Assembly: GCF_004799445.1 (NCBI RefSeq)
Contig: NZ_SSNA01000214.1
Span: 1-57,696, forward strand
Reading direction: 5' to 3'
From: Bradyrhizobium sp.
GTDB taxonomy: Bacteria; Pseudomonadota; Alphaproteobacteria; Rhizobiales; Xanthobacteraceae
Length of the DNA: 57,696 nucleotides
The notes under the pieces were generated by a model. It worked only from the letters and a program-made list of their open reading frames with translations. It made no database searches and had not been told where the DNA came from. Position numbers and translations under genes: made by a program. Below, in pieces: positions 32,974 through 41,360 of this stretch; positions within the stretch are counted from its first letter, which is position 1, and every line of letters begins with the position of its first letter.

Positions 32974-34170
32974 ATGACCAATGCCACGCATCCGTTCGAC
33001 GCGCTGATGGAGATCACGGCGCGCCCGCCGACTGTATTCGTGCGCGGCGAAGGTTCGTTGTTGTGGGACGACAGCGGCAAGCGTTATCTCGACTTCGTCC
33101 AGGGCTGGGCGGTCAATTGCCTCGGTCACTCGCCGGCCGTCGTCGCCGAGGCGCTGGCCGCGCAGGCCAAGCTGCTGCTGACGCCAAGTCCGGCCTTCTA
33201 CAACGGCCCGAGCCTCAAGTTGGCAAAGGTCCTGGTCGATCACAGCTGCTTCGACCAGGTGTTCTTCACCAATTCGGGCGCGGAGGCCAACGAGGGCGCC
33301 ATTAAGCTCGCCCGCAAATACGGCGTGTTGCGAAAGAACGGCGCGCACGAAATCATTACATTCGAAGGCGGCTTCCACGGCCGGACGCTGGCGACCATGT
33401 CGGCCTCGGGCAAGAAGGCCTTTGAACCGCTGTTCGAGCCCAAGGTGCCGGGTTTCCCCAAGGCCCGGTTGAACGATCTTGCTTCAGTGAAGCGCCTGAT
33501 CACCGAAAAAACCATTGCTGTGATGCTGGAGCCGATCCAGGGCGAGGCCGGCGTCTGGCCGGCGACCGATCAATTCCTGCGCGACTTGCGCGATCTGACC
33601 AGCGCGCGCGGTCTGTTGCTGATCGTCGATGAAATCCAGACCGGCATCGGCCGCACCGGAAAGCTTTTCCATTACGAGCATGCCGGGATCGAGCCGGATA
33701 TCATGACACTCGGCAAGGGTATCGGCGGCGGGGTTCCCCTCGCCGCGCTGCTGGCCACGGACGCGGCGTCCTGTTTCGAGCATGGCGACCAGGGCGGCAC
33801 CTTCAACGGCAATCCCCTGATGTGTGCGGCCGGGCTTGCGGTGATGCGGCAGGTGGCGGATCCGGATTTCCTCAAATCGGTGGCCGACACCGGCCTTTAT
33901 CTGGAAAGCGAGCTGCAGCGAATGTCCGCGCGCCATGGTCTCGGCGAGGTCCGTGGCCGGGGCCTGCTGCTGGCGCTCGATCTCAAACATCCCATCGCCG
34001 CCTCGATCGTCGCGCAGGCTTTCCAGGACGGCGTGCTGCTCAACGCACCGCGACCCGACGCGCTGCGTCTCATGCCGGCGCTCAACGTCACGCGGGAGGA
34101 AATCGCGCTCATGATCGATGCACTGGATGCTGTCCTTGCCAAACTGGGCGCGGCAAGGCGTGTGGCGTAA
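32974..34170 (+). CDS. Class III PLP aminotransferase (acetylornithine-aminotransferase-like)
   Basis: A 398-residue class III aminotransferase. PLP-binding residues are visible: SGAEANEGAIK (101-111), Asp219 in VDEIQTGIGRTG, and Schiff-base Lys248 in TLGKGIGGG. The signature LLIVDEIQTG and the length match ArgD/acetylornithine or succinyldiaminopimelate aminotransferases. The usual argD-argF pairing is missing here, so I leave the exact substrate open; succinylornithine, GABA or diamine substrates are alternatives. CCAGGAG lies ahead of the ATG at good spacing. It is monocistronic and ends before a large palindromic repeat. Confidence 0.88.
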   Translation: MTNATHPFDALMEITARPPTVFVRGEGSLLWDDSGKRYLDFVQGWAVNCLGHSPAVVAEALAAQAKLLLTPSPAFYNGPSLKLAKVLVDHSCFDQVFFTNSGAEANEGAIKLARKYGVLRKNGAHEIITFEGGFHGRTLATMSASGKKAFEPLFEPKVPGFPKARLNDLASVKRLITEKTIAVMLEPIQGEAGVWPATDQFLRDLRDLTSARGLLLIVDEIQTGIGRTGKLFHYEHAGIEPDIMTLGKGIGGGVPLAALLATDAASCFEHGDQGGTFNGNPLMCAAGLAVMRQVADPDFLKSVADTGLYLESELQRMSARHGLGEVRGRGLLLALDLKHPIAASIVAQAFQDGVLLNAPRPDALRLMPALNVTREEIALMIDALDAVLAKLGAARRVA

Positions 34171-34176
34171 TAACTT

Positions 34177-34304
34177 CGTCATGCCCGGCCATAGCAGTCT
34201 GCGCGCAGACTGCGTAAACTTGTCTGCGATGCCGGGCATCCACGTCCTTGTCAGCAAGTGGGTGCGAAAGGCGTGGATGGCCGGGACGAAGGCCGGCCAT
34301 GACG
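34177..34304. repeat. Large intergenic palindromic repeat
   Basis: Outer arms CGTCATGCCCGGCC (34177-34190) and GGCCGGCCATGACG (34291-34304) pair with one mismatch. Inside are the perfect palindrome AGTCTGCGCGCAGACT (34196-34211) and nested arms with GCATCCACG and CGTGGATGG. This is the form of the CGTCATGGCCGGG-type palindromes common between genes in Bradyrhizobium. It separates two convergent genes. Confidence 0.7.
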
Positions 34305-34319
34305 CAATTGAAAGTGCGC

Positions 34320-35294
34320 CTACGGCTTCAAAATCGATGCGCCGGTCGTGGCCCGGCTTTCCAGGTCGATATGCGCCTTGGCCGCATCCTTCAGCGCATA
34401 GGCGTGGTTGATCGGCACGTGCAGTTTGCCATTGATCACGGCGGCGAACAAAGTGTCGGCGCCTTCCAGTAATTCCGAGCGCTTGCCGACATAATCGTTG
34501 AGCTTCGGCCGGGTCGCAAACAACGAGCCGTGATTGTTGAGTTCGGCAATCGAGAACGGCGGCACCGGGCCCGAGGCGTTGCCGAAACTCACGAACAGTC
34601 CGCGCGGCTTCAGACAGGAGAGCGAGCCCGGAAAAGTGGTCTTGCCGACGCCGTCATAGACCACGTCGCAGAGTTCGTTGCGGCTGATCTGTTTTACACG
34701 CGCGACGAAATCCTCGTCGTTATAGAGAATGACGTGATCGCAGCCATTGGCGAGCGCGAGGTCCGCCTTGGCCTTGGAGCCGACGGTGCCGATGACGTGC
34801 GCCCCCATCGCCCTCGCCCATTGGCATGCGAGCAGGCCGATGCCGCCGGCAGCGGCGTGGATCAGCACCCGATGGTGCGGCTCGACCTTGAAGGTCTTGT
34901 GCAGGAGATACCAGACCGTCAGTCCCTTGAGCATCAGGACGGCACCCTGCTCATAGGTGATATGGTCGGGCAACTTGACCAGCTTCTCCCAGGGGATATT
35001 GCGCTCGCTGGCATAGCCGCCAAGATTGAAATAATAGGCGACGCGGTCGCCGGGATGAAAATTCGTCACGCCGGAACCGACAGCAAGAACCTCGCCGGCG
35101 GCTTCATTGCCGGCGATGAACGGCAGTCCCGGCGCCTTGTAGAGGCCGGTGCGGTAATACACGTCGATGAAGTTGAGGCCGACGGCATGCTGGCGAATGC
35201 GAACCTCACCGGGTCCCGGCGCAGGAACGTCAACGGCTTCATAAACCAGGGCTTCCGGGCCCCCCACCTTGTGCACCCGCACGGCCTTCGTCAT
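34320..35294 (-). CDS. NADPH:quinone oxidoreductase (zeta-crystallin-like MDR)
   Basis: A 324-residue zinc-free medium-chain reductase. It has GEVRIRQHAVGLNFIDVYYR near the start, the NAD(P) motif HAAAGGIGLLACQWARAMGA, and QOR-like VYDGVGKTTFPGSL and GASILKP at the end. The ATG at 35294 follows GGGAGAG and gives the standard 324-residue length; an earlier start at 35354 is less likely. It reduces quinones by one or two electrons using NADPH in the cytoplasm, probably in detoxification. It stands alone between a repeat and the TerC gene. Confidence 0.92.
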   Translation of the reverse strand: MTKAVRVHKVGGPEALVYEAVDVPAPGPGEVRIRQHAVGLNFIDVYYRTGLYKAPGLPFIAGNEAAGEVLAVGSGVTNFHPGDRVAYYFNLGGYASERNIPWEKLVKLPDHITYEQGAVLMLKGLTVWYLLHKTFKVEPHHRVLIHAAAGGIGLLACQWARAMGAHVIGTVGSKAKADLALANGCDHVILYNDEDFVARVKQISRNELCDVVYDGVGKTTFPGSLSCLKPRGLFVSFGNASGPVPPFSIAELNNHGSLFATRPKLNDYVGKRSELLEGADTLFAAVINGKLHVPINHAYALKDAAKAHIDLESRATTGASILKP

Positions 35295-35403
35295 ATCGGA
35301 CTCTCCCTTGGCAATTCCTCTTGCCTTTGATTTCTGCGATGGAGCGAAAGCCATCGAGGCCGCAATGTCAACTCGATGATCCCGGCGAACCCCGCGAGAT
35401 CAA

Positions 35404-36129
35404 TTAGTTAATGCCCTTTTTGCGGTTACGCCTGGCGAGGACGTTAAAGAGTTCAACCGCGGCGGAAAACGCAATGGCAAAGTAGATATAGCCGCGCGGG
35501 ATGTGAAATTTGAATCCGTCGGCGACGAGCGCAACTCCGATCAACACCAGAAACGCCAGTGCCAGCATCTTGGTGGTCGGATGCTCCGACACGAATCTCG
35601 TGACCGGCCCTGCCGATACATACATGATGATAATCGCAATGATGACCGCCGCGATCATGATCTCGAGATCCTGCGCCATGCCGATCGCGGTGATGATGGA
35701 ATCCAGCGAGAACACCAGGTCGACGATGATGATCTGGATGACCACCCAGAAGAACGCGCCGGGCCTTGGCGTAGCTTCGCCCGCTTCGTCGCCCGCTTCC
35801 ACCTCGGCATGAATTTCGTGGGTCGCCTTCGCGATCAGGAATAGCCCACCCCCGATCAGGATGATGTCTCGCAACGAAAACCCGATGTCCCTCACGATGA
35901 TGACGGGCTGCGTCAGGCCGATCAGCCACACCAGCAGGCTGAGCAGGAGGATGCGGAATACCAGCGCCAGCGCCAGCCCGATCTGCCGCGCGCGCTTGGC
36001 CTGCCGCTCGGGAATTCGCGAGACGATGACCGACAGGAAAATGACGTTGTCGATGCCGAGAACGATTTCCAGCGCCGTCAGCGTCAACAATGCCGCCCAG
36101 GCTTCCGGGCTCGTCCACAGTTCGATCAT
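35404..36129 (-). CDS. TerC-family integral membrane protein
   Basis: A 241-residue TerC/Alx-type protein with about seven hydrophobic helices. It has the conserved acidic membrane residues in LTALEIVLGIDNVIFLSVI (helix 1) and QIIIVDLVFSLDSIITAIGM (helix 4), which are the family signature. Related proteins export manganese or give tellurite resistance. Its start overlaps the pcs stop as ATGA (36126-36129), so the longer open frame across pcs is not used. Translation is probably coupled to pcs. The functional link to phospholipid synthesis is unclear; it may simply be a shared transcript. Confidence 0.9.
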   Translation of the reverse strand: MIELWTSPEAWAALLTLTALEIVLGIDNVIFLSVIVSRIPERQAKRARQIGLALALVFRILLLSLLVWLIGLTQPVIIVRDIGFSLRDIILIGGGLFLIAKATHEIHAEVEAGDEAGEATPRPGAFFWVVIQIIIVDLVFSLDSIITAIGMAQDLEIMIAAVIIAIIIMYVSAGPVTRFVSEHPTTKMLALAFLVLIGVALVADGFKFHIPRGYIYFAIAFSAAVELFNVLARRNRKKGIN

Positions 36130-36860
36130 GCGTTGAGCGACCTGACGAGCCGGATCGCCGCGTCGCACCCCACGACATAGACAGCGATCGCGCAAAGCCC
36201 TGCGGTCACGGGCAGGCTGGCATGGAAATCGTCGGTCAGCGCGACCATGACCAGCACCGCCCACACGCCGATCAGCGACAATGTCAGCCACCGCAGGCGC
36301 ACGACGCGGATCGGGTGAACCACGTTGAAAGGAACAAACGTGAGCACGATCAGAACGGCTACCCCAAGGCTCGATAACGCCGGCGGCAAATGCAGCAGGA
36401 ACAGATAGAACGCCGCGATATTCCACAACCCCGGAAAACCGCGAAAATGATTGTCGGCGGCCTTCATGCGGCGATCGGAGAAATAAAGCGCGCCTGACAC
36501 GGCGATGCCAGCGCCCAAGAGCGGCGCCGCCAGCGGCAGCAGCAGGCCGCTTGCCGTGATGGCGTAGGCAGGCACAAAGACGTAGGTGACGAAATCGACC
36601 ACGAGGTCGAGCACCTCGCCGGACCAGTTCGGCTGCACGCGCACGACATCCAGCCGCCGCGCCAGCGGACCGTCCACTGCGTCGATCACGAGCGCCACCC
36701 CGAGCCACCAAAACATCGCGGCCCAGTGCTCGCGAACCGCTTCGAGCAGCGCGACCAGGGCGACGCCAGCACCCAATGCCGTGAAGATATGCACCGAAAA
36801 CGCAGCCGCCCGCACGAGCGGCGGTGCTGGCAAGGCCTCCTGCTGGTTTTCCTGGTCCAT
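36126..36860 (-). CDS. pcs: Phosphatidylcholine synthase Pcs
   Basis: A 244-residue CDP-alcohol phosphatidyltransferase that condenses CDP-diacylglycerol with choline to phosphatidylcholine in the inner membrane. The catalytic motif runs DAVDGPLARRLDVVRV then NWSGEVLDLVVDF: DG-x2-AR-x12-G-x3-D-x3-D, where the 12-residue spacing is longer than the usual 8, as in Pcs. About eight hydrophobic segments follow. Phosphatidylcholine is common in rhizobia and relatives, which supports the host assignment. It is divergent from the UbiH-type gene (134-base gap) and overlaps the TerC gene. Confidence 0.92.
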   Translation of the reverse strand: MDQENQQEALPAPPLVRAAAFSVHIFTALGAGVALVALLEAVREHWAAMFWWLGVALVIDAVDGPLARRLDVVRVQPNWSGEVLDLVVDFVTYVFVPAYAITASGLLLPLAAPLLGAGIAVSGALYFSDRRMKAADNHFRGFPGLWNIAAFYLFLLHLPPALSSLGVAVLIVLTFVPFNVVHPIRVVRLRWLTLSLIGVWAVLVMVALTDDFHASLPVTAGLCAIAVYVVGCDAAIRLVRSLNA

Positions 36861-36994
36861 TTGCGCTGCAGTGCTATCAGGAATCGCCTCGATTTGTACA
36901 TCCGCGGCGACCGCGCGGCGCTACCGAATTCGGCGGAAACAATGGAGGGGGTGCCGGGCTTGAAAATGCCGCCGGGAACGTCAATTGTCCCGGT

Positions 36995-38206
36995 ATGAAC
37001 GATACATCTATCACCTACGACGTCGTCGTGGTCGGTGGCGGGCCTACCGGGCTGGCGGCTGCGGTTGCGCTGGCGCAAACAGGGGCGCGCGCGGCGCTGA
37101 TCGCCCGGCGCACGCCCTATGCCGACAACCGGACCACGGCGCTGTTGGGCGGTTCGGTCGATTTTCTGCAGGGGCTGAATGTGTGGCCGCGCTGCAAGGA
37201 CAGGGCGGCCGAGTTGCAAAAGATGCGCCTGGTCGACGACACTGGGCGTCTGATTCGTGCGCCCGAAGTCCGATTTTCCTGCGACGAGATTGGTCTCGAT
37301 GTGTTTGGCTACAACATCGAGAACCGCTTGCTGGTATCGGCGCTGGAAGAACGCGCCGCCGAACTTTCCAATCTGACCCGGTTCGACGATGACGCTGCCG
37401 AGGTCAGCCCGGAAGACGAGATCGTCAGGATTCGCCTGGAACATGGCGGCTTGCTGTCGGCGCATCTTGCGATCGGCGCAGACGGACGGCAATCGCTTTG
37501 CCGCGAGGCCGCCGGCATCACGGTCAAGCGCCGCGAACTCAATCAGGCGGCGTTGACTTTCAATGTCGGTCATTCGCGGCCGCACCGAAATGTCTCGACC
37601 GAGTTTCACACGCCGCAGGGGCCTTGCGTATTCGTGCCGCTGCCGGGCGACCGCTCGGGCGTGGTGTGGGTGTCGTCGCCAAAGGAGGCCGAACGGCTGA
37701 TCGCGTTGAGCGACGATGAACTGTCGGAGGCCGCCGAAACCCAATCGCATTCGATTCTGGGCCGTCTTCGGGTCGAGCCGGGGCGCCATCTGTTTCCGCT
37801 GGCGATCGAGCAGCCCCGACAATTCGCGAAAGCCCGTATCGCGCTGGTCGGCGAAGCCGCGCACGTATTGCCGCCGATCGGCGCGCAAGGCCTCAACATG
37901 GGTCTGCGTGACGCCGCCGATATCACCGACATCGTACGAGACGCATTGGCCTCAGGTAAAGACCCCGGCGCGGCCGAGGTACTCGATCGCTACGCTTCGG
38001 CGCGGCGCGCCGACGTCGCCAGCCGGACGTTCGCCATCGACATCGCCAACCGTTCGTTGCTCAGCGCGTTGTTGCCGATGCAATCGCTTCGCGCGGCCGG
38101 CCTGCATCTGATCGGTTCGTTCGGACCGCTTCGCCGCCTTGCCATGCGCGAGGGACTGGCGCCGTCGTGGCGGCCACTACGCAGTGGCCAAAACTCTAAA
38201 GTTTAG
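36995..38206 (+). CDS. UbiH-family FAD monooxygenase
   Basis: A 403-residue class A flavoprotein monooxygenase of the UbiH/UbiF/COQ6 group. The FAD dinucleotide motif is VVVGGGPTGLAAAVALAQTG (residues ~11-30), the GADGR motif is in the middle, and the second FAD motif with the family signature is RIALVGEAAHVLPPIGAQGL followed by NMGLRDAADI. It likely hydroxylates a ring carbon of the ubiquinone precursor. The ATG at 36995 fits the FAD motif being at the N-terminus; the frame runs further upstream but into the opposite gene. Its last 11 bases overlap the end of the convergent DUF3859 gene. Confidence 0.9.
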   Translation: MNDTSITYDVVVVGGGPTGLAAAVALAQTGARAALIARRTPYADNRTTALLGGSVDFLQGLNVWPRCKDRAAELQKMRLVDDTGRLIRAPEVRFSCDEIGLDVFGYNIENRLLVSALEERAAELSNLTRFDDDAAEVSPEDEIVRIRLEHGGLLSAHLAIGADGRQSLCREAAGITVKRRELNQAALTFNVGHSRPHRNVSTEFHTPQGPCVFVPLPGDRSGVVWVSSPKEAERLIALSDDELSEAAETQSHSILGRLRVEPGRHLFPLAIEQPRQFAKARIALVGEAAHVLPPIGAQGLNMGLRDAADITDIVRDALASGKDPGAAEVLDRYASARRADVASRTFAIDIANRSLLSALLPMQSLRAAGLHLIGSFGPLRRLAMREGLAPSWRPLRSGQNSKV

Positions 38207-38696
38207 TCAAGACAAAGTCTTGAAACAGCAGTTTTCGGTCGCCCTGCCATAGCTCAAGCGTCCAAATGCCGGGGACTAGCACCCACTCCTCCCCAAGCTT
38301 CCAGTAGAATACTGGGCTCGCTCCGATAGGTCGGCTATCGGTGTATTCGTCGCTGAATTTGGTGGTGCCGGTGGTGGGAGATTTGAGGCCCGGTTCCGGA
38401 TAACGCCAAATTATCCTGATAGGCGCGTTGGCGCCAGCCGGCTTGCCGATAATGTGTACCTGCACGCCAAACACCGTTCCCAGCTTGATCGATATGTTCT
38501 TCGAGACTGAAACGATCTTGGGCGCTCCTCCTTCGAAGCGCTCCCCGGTTGAAATGTTGTCATCCGTTACCTTTTTGACCTCACCGAGCGAGACGACGCC
38601 TGGCCTGACATTGTCGAGCCGGTCGATCCGCGGCGTTTGCGCTTGTGCAAATGAAAGACCGCTGACGACGAATATGACCGCCAAAATAATCCGCAT
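38196..38696 (-). CDS. Exported DUF3859 family protein
   Basis: A 166-residue protein with a clear signal peptide (MRIILAVIFVVSGLSFAQAQ, cleavage after AQA). The mature part is rich in beta strands, with FGVQVHIIGKPAGANAPIRI and PVFYWKLGEEWVLVPGIWTL, the latter the characteristic DUF3859 end. The ATG at 38696 fits the signal peptide better than one 12 bases upstream. It is likely periplasmic and its function is unknown. It ends inside the last codons of the UbiH-type gene, in convergent orientation. Confidence 0.82.
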   Translation of the reverse strand: MRIILAVIFVVSGLSFAQAQTPRIDRLDNVRPGVVSLGEVKKVTDDNISTGERFEGGAPKIVSVSKNISIKLGTVFGVQVHIIGKPAGANAPIRIIWRYPEPGLKSPTTGTTKFSDEYTDSRPIGASPVFYWKLGEEWVLVPGIWTLELWQGDRKLLFQDFVLTKL

Positions 38697-38819
38697 GAAT
38701 GCCCCCAATCTTCAATACACTAACGATACGAACATTGAGCTCGGCGTCAAATAGGCTTGTCGTCATCGTCGATGATGGTCGTGGAGGCAACGACGAGCCT
38801 CAGATTCCGTCGACTCGCT

Positions 38820-39773
38820 TCAGGGAAACGTGAGCCGCCCGGTCTGAATCAGCCACATCGCGGCGGTCAGCGTGATGACCGACGCGAAGGTTCCGATCAG
38901 CACGGCGACGGATGCGGGTTCAATCCAGGTGTCGTTCTGCCTGGCGATGACAAACACATTCAGCGCCGGCGGCAGCGATGCCATCAGGACCGCGGTGGCG
39001 GCCCATGGCTGCGGGAACGGCCCGAACAGCAGCATCAGCCCAAATACCACCAGCGGATGGGCCAGGAGCTTCACCGCAACCACCGCAGGCACTTCCCAGG
39101 GCACCCGGCCGAACGGGCGCAGTGCGACAGTCACGCCGAGCACAAACAGCGCGGTCGGCGCCGCGGCGTTTTGCAGGAACGACAGCGTATTGTCGATCGC
39201 AACCGGTGGGTGGATATGCAGCGCCGCGGCGAGCGCGCCGGCGCAGGCCGACATGATCAACGGATTGAGCATGATCTGTCGTGCCAGGACGCCGAGCGTC
39301 TGCAGCCAGTGCCGGCCCCCGTCATCGGTCAGCGCGATCAACAGCGGCACGATCGAAAACAGGAAGATGCTGTCGCAGCAGAAGATCAGCGCGGTGGGCG
39401 CGGAGGCCTTGGCGCCCAGCACGGCCAGCGCCAGCCCCGGGCCCATATAGCCGATGTTGCCGTAGCCGCCGGAAAGGCCAGCCAGCGTCGCTTCGCGGAA
39501 CGAGAGCCGTCCCAGCAGCCGGCCCGCGGCCATGGCAAGGGCGAAGGCGACCGTCGTACCCAGAGTGGTCGCGATCAGGAATGGCGGGTTGTTGAGTTCC
39601 TCAAAGGGTGTTTTTGACGTGATTCCGAACAGCAGCGCCGGCAGCGAAACATAGAGCAGGAAGAAGTTCATCCAGGCCAGGCCCTGCTCGGGGAGGCCCC
39701 TCACCCTGCCACAGGCGTAGCCGATGAAGATCAGCCCGAAATACGGGAGCGCGAGGTTGAGGATGTCGACCAT
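38820..39773 (-). CDS. AEC (auxin efflux carrier) family permease
   Basis: A 317-residue permease with ten hydrophobic segments in two inverted halves, typical of the AEC/bile-acid-sodium-symporter-like fold. Opening VDILNLALPYFGLIFIGYAC, the middle SGGYGNIGYMGPGLALAVLG and the second-half pattern ASLPPALNVFVIARQ fit the family. Bacterial members move malonate, malate or other organic acids. The substrate here is unknown. It is divergent from hspQ with 122 bases between. Confidence 0.9.
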   Translation of the reverse strand: MVDILNLALPYFGLIFIGYACGRVRGLPEQGLAWMNFFLLYVSLPALLFGITSKTPFEELNNPPFLIATTLGTTVAFALAMAAGRLLGRLSFREATLAGLSGGYGNIGYMGPGLALAVLGAKASAPTALIFCCDSIFLFSIVPLLIALTDDGGRHWLQTLGVLARQIMLNPLIMSACAGALAAALHIHPPVAIDNTLSFLQNAAAPTALFVLGVTVALRPFGRVPWEVPAVVAVKLLAHPLVVFGLMLLFGPFPQPWAATAVLMASLPPALNVFVIARQNDTWIEPASVAVLIGTFASVITLTAAMWLIQTGRLTFP

Positions 39774-39895
39774 AGGGCACGTTTCTTTTCATCATTGTTG
39801 GCCCCGACGGCACCTGGCACGGACCAGCCACAGCAAAGGTTAATTCACCCGTTTGCCTCTAGCATCGGCCACAATCATGGTCTATTCGACGAGAT

Positions 39896-40228
39896 ATGAT
39901 CAAAGCGCGGACCGCCAAATTTCAGATCGGACAGATCGTCCGTCACCGGATCTTCTCGTTCCGGGGCGTGATTTTCGATATCGATCCGGAATTCAACAAC
40001 ACCGAAGAGTGGTGGCTGGCGATCCCCGAAGAGGTCAGGCCCCGCAAGGATCAGCCGTTCTATCACCTGCTCGCCGAGAATTCGGAATCCGAATATGTCG
40101 CCTACGTTTCCGAACAGAATCTGCTGCCCGACGATTCAGGCGAGCCGATCCGGCATTCGCAGGTCGCCGAGATCTTCGTGAAGGATAAGTCCGGCGGCTA
40201 TCGGCCGCGCAATCCGTCGCTGAACTAA
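39896..40228 (+). CDS. hspQ: Heat shock protein HspQ
   Basis: A 110-residue HspQ with the expected length and motifs: KFQIGQIVRHRIFSFRGVIF at the start, DIDPEFNNTEEWW, RPRKDQPFYHLLAEN, and YVAYVSEQNLL. In enterobacteria HspQ is a Lon-specificity factor and binds hemimethylated DNA; that role is assumed by family. GAGAT is next to the ATG. A bidirectional terminator follows the stop and separates it from the convergent IalB gene. Confidence 0.93.
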   Translation: MIKARTAKFQIGQIVRHRIFSFRGVIFDIDPEFNNTEEWWLAIPEEVRPRKDQPFYHLLAENSESEYVAYVSEQNLLPDDSGEPIRHSQVAEIFVKDKSGGYRPRNPSLN

Positions 40229-40274
40229 CAGCCCCCGCCGGGCCCGGCGCGACAGGCAACACCCGCGCAACAAA

Positions 40275-40299
40275 AAAGGCGCTCTGATCGAGCGCCTTT
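40275..40299. terminator. Bidirectional terminator between hspQ and the IalB gene
   Basis: AAAGGCGCTC (40275-40284) pairs perfectly with GAGCGCCTTT (40290-40299) around TGATC. TTTCTGTT follows on the plus side and a T6 run on the minus side, so it can end transcripts from both convergent genes. Confidence 0.88.
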
Positions 40300-40323
40300 C
40301 TGTTCGTCAATAAGAGCCCGGTC

Positions 40324-41136
40324 CTATTTGGCGGCCGGATTGGCGGCCGCAGCACCGGCAGGCTGGTTGGCTTCAAGCTTCTTGCGCGCTTCCTCGGCGC
40401 GCTTCTGCAATTCTTCCTGCAGTTTCTTCTGGGTTTCCTCGAACACCTTCGGGTCGGTCGGAGGCCCATCATAGGCCTTGGCAAAATCGGCCAGCGGCAG
40501 CGGCAGGGTAATCGGCTGGTTGTTGGAGTTGATCGCCTGAATCACCAGATTCTGCCCCTTCTTCAGGTTAGCGAGCAGTTCCGGGGTCACTTCGTAGTCC
40601 GACATGCAACCGTTCTGGAAGCAGATCACATAGGGGCTCTGCGCTGGCGGATTGTTGTCGACGATGATGCGGGTGCCGTGACCCAGCAGCATGCCCAGCG
40701 GGAGCGTCACGCGCAGGATTTTCTTGGGCTCGCCTTCGGGCTCGATGACGACGGCCGCAATGACCGGCTGGCCGGACTCGATGCGGCCGTCCTTGCCCGT
40801 AAAGCAAACCTGTTTGGCATTGGCATCCTGACCCTTGAGACAAAACTTGGTCCAGGGCGCGTAGATCAGTTGGACCTGTTGGTCCGCTGACTGGGCCGGC
40901 GGAGTTGCCGCCGGCGGGGTCTGCTGCGCCGTCGGCGCGGGCGCTGCAGGAGCGGCCTTCGGCGCGGCCTTCGGTGCGGCCTTCGCCTTCGGCGCGGGTG
41001 TGGCGGGTGCCGCAGGTGCTGGAGCCTGGGCCCGGGCGTCCGGAGCAAGCCATGTGGCTGTCAAAGCCGTCACTGCCATCAAGGCGAAGACCCGCCCACG
41101 CGGCCAGAACGGCGCGGCCAACATACGGAAATTCAT
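40324..41136 (-). CDS. Invasion-associated locus B (IalB) family protein
   Basis: A 270-residue exported protein. Signal peptide VFALMAVTALTATWLAPDARAQ is followed by an Ala/Pro/Lys-rich linker (repeats of KAAPKAAPKAAP) to about residue 95, then the IalB beta-rich domain with paired cysteines (FCLKGQDANAKQVCFTGKDG; YVICFQNGCMSDYEV). The C-terminal helix is very charged (QKKLQEELQKRAEEARKKLE). IalB proteins in Bartonella aid erythrocyte entry; here it is a general periplasmic protein of unknown job. The ATG at 41136 is preferred over an earlier one at 41190. The Ala/Pro/Lys linker may be hard to sequence and variable between strains. Confidence 0.88.
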   Translation of the reverse strand: MNFRMLAAPFWPRGRVFALMAVTALTATWLAPDARAQAPAPAAPATPAPKAKAAPKAAPKAAPAAPAPTAQQTPPAATPPAQSADQQVQLIYAPWTKFCLKGQDANAKQVCFTGKDGRIESGQPVIAAVVIEPEGEPKKILRVTLPLGMLLGHGTRIIVDNNPPAQSPYVICFQNGCMSDYEVTPELLANLKKGQNLVIQAINSNNQPITLPLPLADFAKAYDGPPTDPKVFEETQKKLQEELQKRAEEARKKLEANQPAGAAAANPAAK

Positions 41137-41360
41137 TGCGGAAAACCCTTTCTGAACGGGAGCGCCCGAAACCGCTGCAGGCACCGACACCTAGCCGTTT
41201 GGGCGGCTGTCTCCTTGCCAATTGAGGCAGATGCGTGACAGGCCCCGCCCCCTTGGTCAATTGCACGCCTTCATACAGGCACGGACGAAAAGATCAATGC
41301 CGACAGGCATCCTTGGCGCATGTCGCGGCTCGGCCCTGACGGCTATGGTAAAATGCGCCA

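Noticed and set aside
35404..36711. A 435-codon version of the TerC gene
   Set aside because: The first ~190 codons are an alternative frame of pcs; the TerC fold begins at the coupled ATG at 36129.
40905..41060. Short repeats of GGCGCGGCCTTCG type, suggestive of a tandem array
   Set aside because: They encode the Ala/Pro/Lys linker of the IalB protein; not a CRISPR or separate repeat element.
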